The notes under the pieces are model-generated. The model saw only the letters and a list, made by a program, of their open reading frames with translations, made no database searches and was not told the DNA's origin. From Opisthocomus hoazin (lineage: Eukaryota; Chordata; Aves; Opisthocomiformes; Opisthocomidae), in contig NC_134439.1 in NCBI RefSeq assembly GCF_030867145.1, forward strand, positions 5,617,379-5,681,378: 64,000 nt of DNA. The letters are read 5' to 3'. Shown here piece by piece: positions 61,901-64,000 of the stretch. A program made the position numbers and the translations under genes. Position 1 is the first letter of the stretch. Every line of letters begins with the position of its first letter.

Positions 61901-63832
61901 TGTGTGCCCTCTGTTAAACAGAGTAACTTGTCTTCTCCTCCAGCAGAAGGAGCTACCTCAAGAATCATTCCAATGCATTCATCACTGTTACTGTTAAAAC
62001 ACTCATGCCCTATTTCTCATTAGAATTTGTTGTCTGACTTCAGCTTCCAGCCAGCAATTCCTCACTCACCCTGCAATCTTGTAGAATAAGCATAATTGAG
62101 CTGGAGTGAGAAGCAAAACGTGTGGCAAGGGGAGCTAAGTCAGATCTTCCCTCCCCCAACACACATTTCACACACAGAGGGCAAACGGGCTCTGTCAGCA
62201 AACTCCAAGCACACGATCTAGAGCGCTTGTGGAGTAACTCCGTATCGCTTTGCACTAGGTTCCTCAAGCGAGCTGCACCTCCCCTCCCTTCAGAAACAGA
62301 GCGCCACTAAATAAAGCAACCCACTGTACCGCCTCCTGACCGAAGAGAAGCCTTTAAATAACTGCATACTACTAAATTTGATCCTAAAAACACAGTCAAG
62401 ACTTCTTATCTAAAGTGCTGAAAACCACACAGTTATATTTACCTGTTCAGCTTCCACATAAATGAGAGGAAATCCCATCTGTTTGGTCCACGTATTCATC
62501 ACAGCAGCAATAGGTTTACCACTAGCTTTTTCCAGGCTTTCCCAGAGGTCCTCTGCAGAAGAAAAGTCTGACTAAGGACTCCCAGAGTCGTGTCAGATGC
62601 TGTTAAGGACACTGTATGGGCGCTGGAGGGTGGGAGGCTGTATTATTACTCCGGCTTGCCCTTCATGTTTTGGGCTGTGCTTTTATCAGATTGTGACAGA
62701 TGATAAGCAAGAAAAAGGAAATCGTTTAAACCACTCATGGAGGAGAAAAGCAAGCCTCTTTACTACTAAAAAAGTGCAATCAATACACATTGTGATAAAG
62801 CATCATAAAAATGAGCATTAAGTATTCAAAATGATAAACAGAAGAACCTTTTCCTTAAGTTTTTCATATATTATGCCAAAAGAGCTGACCGAATGCGGAC
62901 GGGTTTTGGCTGACGGAGCATGCATGACGTTCCACTTCCACATTTATGCCTGATACACAAAAAAGGTTTAAGTAAAGAAAGCACTGTGAGATATTAGAGA
63001 AGACTTTGAACTGTTCAATCACACATGCAATCAATACTGCAAAAGGAAGCTTGCAAAAGGCTTACTTGGCAAATCAACATACTCCACTCTAAATGAGATT
63101 ACTACGCAGATGTGGTCATCAACAGTAAATGCAGACCTTTCAGATTACCTCAGCCGCATACTCCCGAGACAGAGAACCCCTAGAGGAGCCTGAGTTCTGG
63201 CTGTGCTGGGGACACATTGCATGAAACTGGAAACAAGCCAATTATTTCCTTGCATTTCAGTTATCTCAGATAGAAAACACAGCTGTTTAAGAATCCATCA
63301 CTTCAGCACTAAAAATTGCCTCCAGAAATCACTTTTCTTAAGCACATAATAACCACCAGTTACCTGTAGCGGCATTCTTCTGCTGGAACTTCGTTAAGTA
63401 TAAATTCATTCCTTTCCGAAAGTCCTGGGAACATACAATTGAATATGTAATGGCACCATAAAGGAGCTCCTTTCTATTCTCACTCTGCACTGCATTTATA
63501 TTCAAGAATCAGCCAAGGAATGTTAGGATCAGTATGTACATCCATAACTCCTTCCATATTTTCCCACTATCTTATTTCTCCTAGGTAAGTTCAAACAGAT
63601 CCCAAATACAAATTGCCAAAAAGTTTTCAAAATACAGAATACACAGATTTATTTTTTTTAAATGGTATTTTTAACTGTAAAAAGATTTCACAATCCACAT
63701 TTGCCTTTTTAAGAACAATCTTTTTACCTCATCACCAATGTAGTCATGTAGCATTCGGATTACAGATGCTCCCTTGCTGTAAGAAATAGCATCAAATATT
63801 TCATCTACTTCAGACGGATGGCCAACACTAAC
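51720..63832 (-). CDS. NPEPPS: NPEPPS, puromycin-sensitive aminopeptidase, 3' half (13 coding exons)
   Basis: This is a cytosolic zinc aminopeptidase of family M1 that trims peptides, including proteasome products. Thirteen exons on the minus strand (63832 down to 52958) splice in frame into 499 codons plus stop, equivalent to residues 421-919 of the human enzyme. The window starts within the catalytic domain: ISYSKGAS holds the M1 transition-state tyrosine, about residue 438. The beta-sandwich domain III and the alpha-helical ERAP1-like C-terminal domain follow, ending in LKRDAENIHQYFLQRK. The GAMEN and HEXXH motifs are on exons beyond the right edge. If the gene has 23 exons as in human, these are exons 11-23. 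The reading frame is intact, and KPNB1 follows downstream on the same strand. Confidence 0.97.
51741..51746 (-). terminator. NPEPPS: Probable distal NPEPPS polyadenylation signal
   Basis: AATAAA on the minus strand, in the context GTTAATAAAAATGTCAATG, with cleavage expected about 51711-51731. A proximal AATAAA at 52721-52716 could give a short 3' UTR form. Confidence 0.5.
52958..53110 (-). CDS. NPEPPS: NPEPPS last coding exon, residues 870-919 and stop
   Basis: It encodes AFFESHPAPSAERTVQQCCE to YFLQRKAPPAMV followed by TGA at 52960-52958. The acceptor is CATACAG. The C-terminal half is nearly identical to the human protein as I remember it. Confidence 0.97.
   Translation of the reverse strand, partial: AFFESHPAPSAERTVQQCCENILLNAAWLKRDAENIHQYFLQRKAPPAMV
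54966..55013 (-). CDS. NPEPPS: NPEPPS exon, residues 854-869
   Basis: A 48-nt exon encoding LTVDGFANDKMAAEVK. The acceptor is TTCCTTCAG and the donor GTAAGA at 54965. It was found by frame continuity, since it is too short to stand out on its own. Confidence 0.94.
55118..55273 (-). CDS. NPEPPS: NPEPPS exon, residues 802-853
   Basis: It is 156 nt, from EEVRPQDTVSVIGGVAGGSK to YQGGFLISRLIK. The W.F..NW..L..R motif of the ERAP1-like C-terminal domain is visible as WKFVRDNWEELYNRYQ. The donor is GTATGT at 55117. Confidence 0.97.
55437..55544 (-). CDS. NPEPPS: NPEPPS exon, residues 766-801
   Basis: It is 108 nt, from LHKQADMQEEKNRIERVLG to LIQKVLTFALS. The donor is GTAAGT at 55436. Phase 0 at both ends. 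Confidence 0.96.
56032..56088 (-). CDS. NPEPPS: NPEPPS exon, residues 747-765
   Basis: A 57-nt microexon-like exon encoding VYVTILKHGDSTTLDTMLK. It is too short to appear as an open frame on its own, but both splice sites (ATCTTAG and GTGAGT) and the phase fit. Confidence 0.94.
56882..57024 (-). CDS. NPEPPS: NPEPPS exon, residues 699-746
   Basis: It is 143 nt encoding (G)HLDALLRGLVLGKLGKAGHK to LSADLRSP. The segment EEARRRFKDHVEG is characteristic of the family's helical domain. The donor is GTAGGT at 56881. Confidence 0.96.
57647..57866 (-). CDS. NPEPPS: NPEPPS exon, residues 626-698 (+1 nt)
   Basis: It is 220 nt, from ARAGIISTVEVLKVMEAF to ERLGWDPKPGE plus G. It is the longest exon in this part and covers the first helices of the C-terminal domain (EPNYTVWSDLSCNLGILS). 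The donor is GTAGGA at 57646. Confidence 0.97.
59306..59440 (-). CDS. NPEPPS: NPEPPS exon, residues 581-625
   Basis: It is 135 nt, from LNLGTVGFYRTQYSPDMLES to RLGLQNDLFSL. N.G..GFYR.QY is the M1 signature before the helical C-terminal domain. The donor is GTAAGC at 59305. Phase 0. Confidence 0.97.
60982..61121 (-). CDS. NPEPPS: NPEPPS exon, residues 534-580
   Basis: It is 140 nt encoding (G)EDFPTWMVPISICTSDD to LKDVKPDQWVK, the domain III strand with the typical W.VPI motif. The donor is GTGAGT at 60981. Confidence 0.95.
61740..61803 (-). CDS. NPEPPS: NPEPPS exon, residues 513-533 (+1 nt)
   Basis: A 64-nt exon encoding QEDDKVLKLVQKKFCASGPY and T plus G. It starts the beta-sandwich domain III with the LKLVQKKF strand. 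The donor is GTAAGA at 61739. It is the least conserved exon here against the human sequence I recall. Confidence 0.94.
62443..62552 (-). CDS. NPEPPS: NPEPPS exon, residues 476-512
   Basis: It is 110 nt encoding (E)DLWESLEKASGKPIAAVMNT to QMGFPLIYVEAEQ. The TWTKQMGFPLI segment is the M1-family link from catalytic domain to domain III. The donor is GTAAAT at 62442. Confidence 0.96.
63364..63424 (-). CDS. NPEPPS: NPEPPS exon, residues 456-475 (+1 nt)
   Basis: A 61-nt exon encoding DFRKGMNLYLTKFQQKNAAT plus G. The acceptor is TTCCCAG and the donor GTAACT at 63363. It forms helices at the end of the catalytic domain. Confidence 0.95.
63728..63832 (-). CDS. NPEPPS: NPEPPS exon, human-equivalent residues 421-455
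   Basis: It is 105 nt, from VSVGHPSEVDEIFDAISYSK to MLHDYIGDE. It includes the catalytic tyrosine of ISYSKGASVIRML. The donor is GTAAAA at 63727. Phase 0. Confidence 0.96.
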
Positions 63833-64000
63833 CTGTGGCAAACAGGATAATTACCAGTGAGAACAATTTTAACTGCCATGAAAGATTTTGGGTTTGCTTG
63901 TTCTAGTGTTTAAGGAGCTGACTTTTCTCACTGAAGAAAGCACGTGCACAGCCATCTCTAAATTGTCTTAGAGGAATCTCTGCATGCAGTCAATTAAACT
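63833..64000 (-). other. NPEPPS: NPEPPS intron running off the right edge
   Basis: Intronic sequence ends in the acceptor CCACAG before 63832. The upstream NPEPPS exons, including the zinc-binding site, lie beyond the window. Confidence 0.85.

Overview
The window is vertebrate, almost certainly avian, nuclear DNA. The evidence is several CR1 LINE 3'-end copies with the ATTCTGTG tail, extreme GC content with G/C homopolymers and minisatellites (typical of a gene-dense microchromosome), and three protein-coding genes in the order NPEPPS, KPNB1, TBKBP1. That order and the shared orientation match the human 17q21 block; from memory the chicken counterpart is on a microchromosome (chromosome 27). 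All three genes are on the minus strand, so transcription runs right to left. I could not name the species.

Layout on the + coordinate axis. 1-4019 is GC-rich, repeat-laden DNA with an abrupt AT-rich island (2045-2475) and a minisatellite; no exon was found there. 4020-5753 holds six exons of TBKBP1 (SINTBAD, a TBK1/IKK-epsilon adaptor) encoding its first ~271 residues; the 3' exons are not seen and must lie beyond the left edge. 5754-8575 is a putative TBKBP1 5' intron containing a large, highly similar inverted repeat. A candidate noncoding first exon and CpG-rich promoter lie near 8.6-8.8 kb. 8.8-16.1 kb is intergenic, with two minisatellites that show higher-order periodicity and two CR1 copies in inverted orientation.

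16.1-42.8 kb is KPNB1 (importin beta-1), complete in 22 exons. The spliced CDS sums exactly to 876 codons, the human length, and its stop codon is created by splicing (TG at the end of exon 21, A at the start of exon 22). 41.9-43.65 kb is its CpG-island promoter with a CCAAT-box cluster. 44.0-51.7 kb is intergenic with CR1 copies. 51.7-63.8 kb holds the last 13 coding exons of NPEPPS (puromycin-sensitive aminopeptidase), 499 residues equivalent to human 421-919. The exons carrying the HEXXH zinc site and the start codon lie beyond the right edge.

The genes are not an operon. They are a conserved syntenic neighbourhood: KPNB1 mediates nuclear import, NPEPPS is a cytosolic M1 peptidase, and TBKBP1 acts in antiviral kinase signalling. 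I found no convincing new biological system. The best leads are the inverted repeat in the TBKBP1 5' region, the higher-order minisatellites, and a pair of overlapping plus-strand ORFs in a KPNB1 intron joined by a canonical slippery heptamer.
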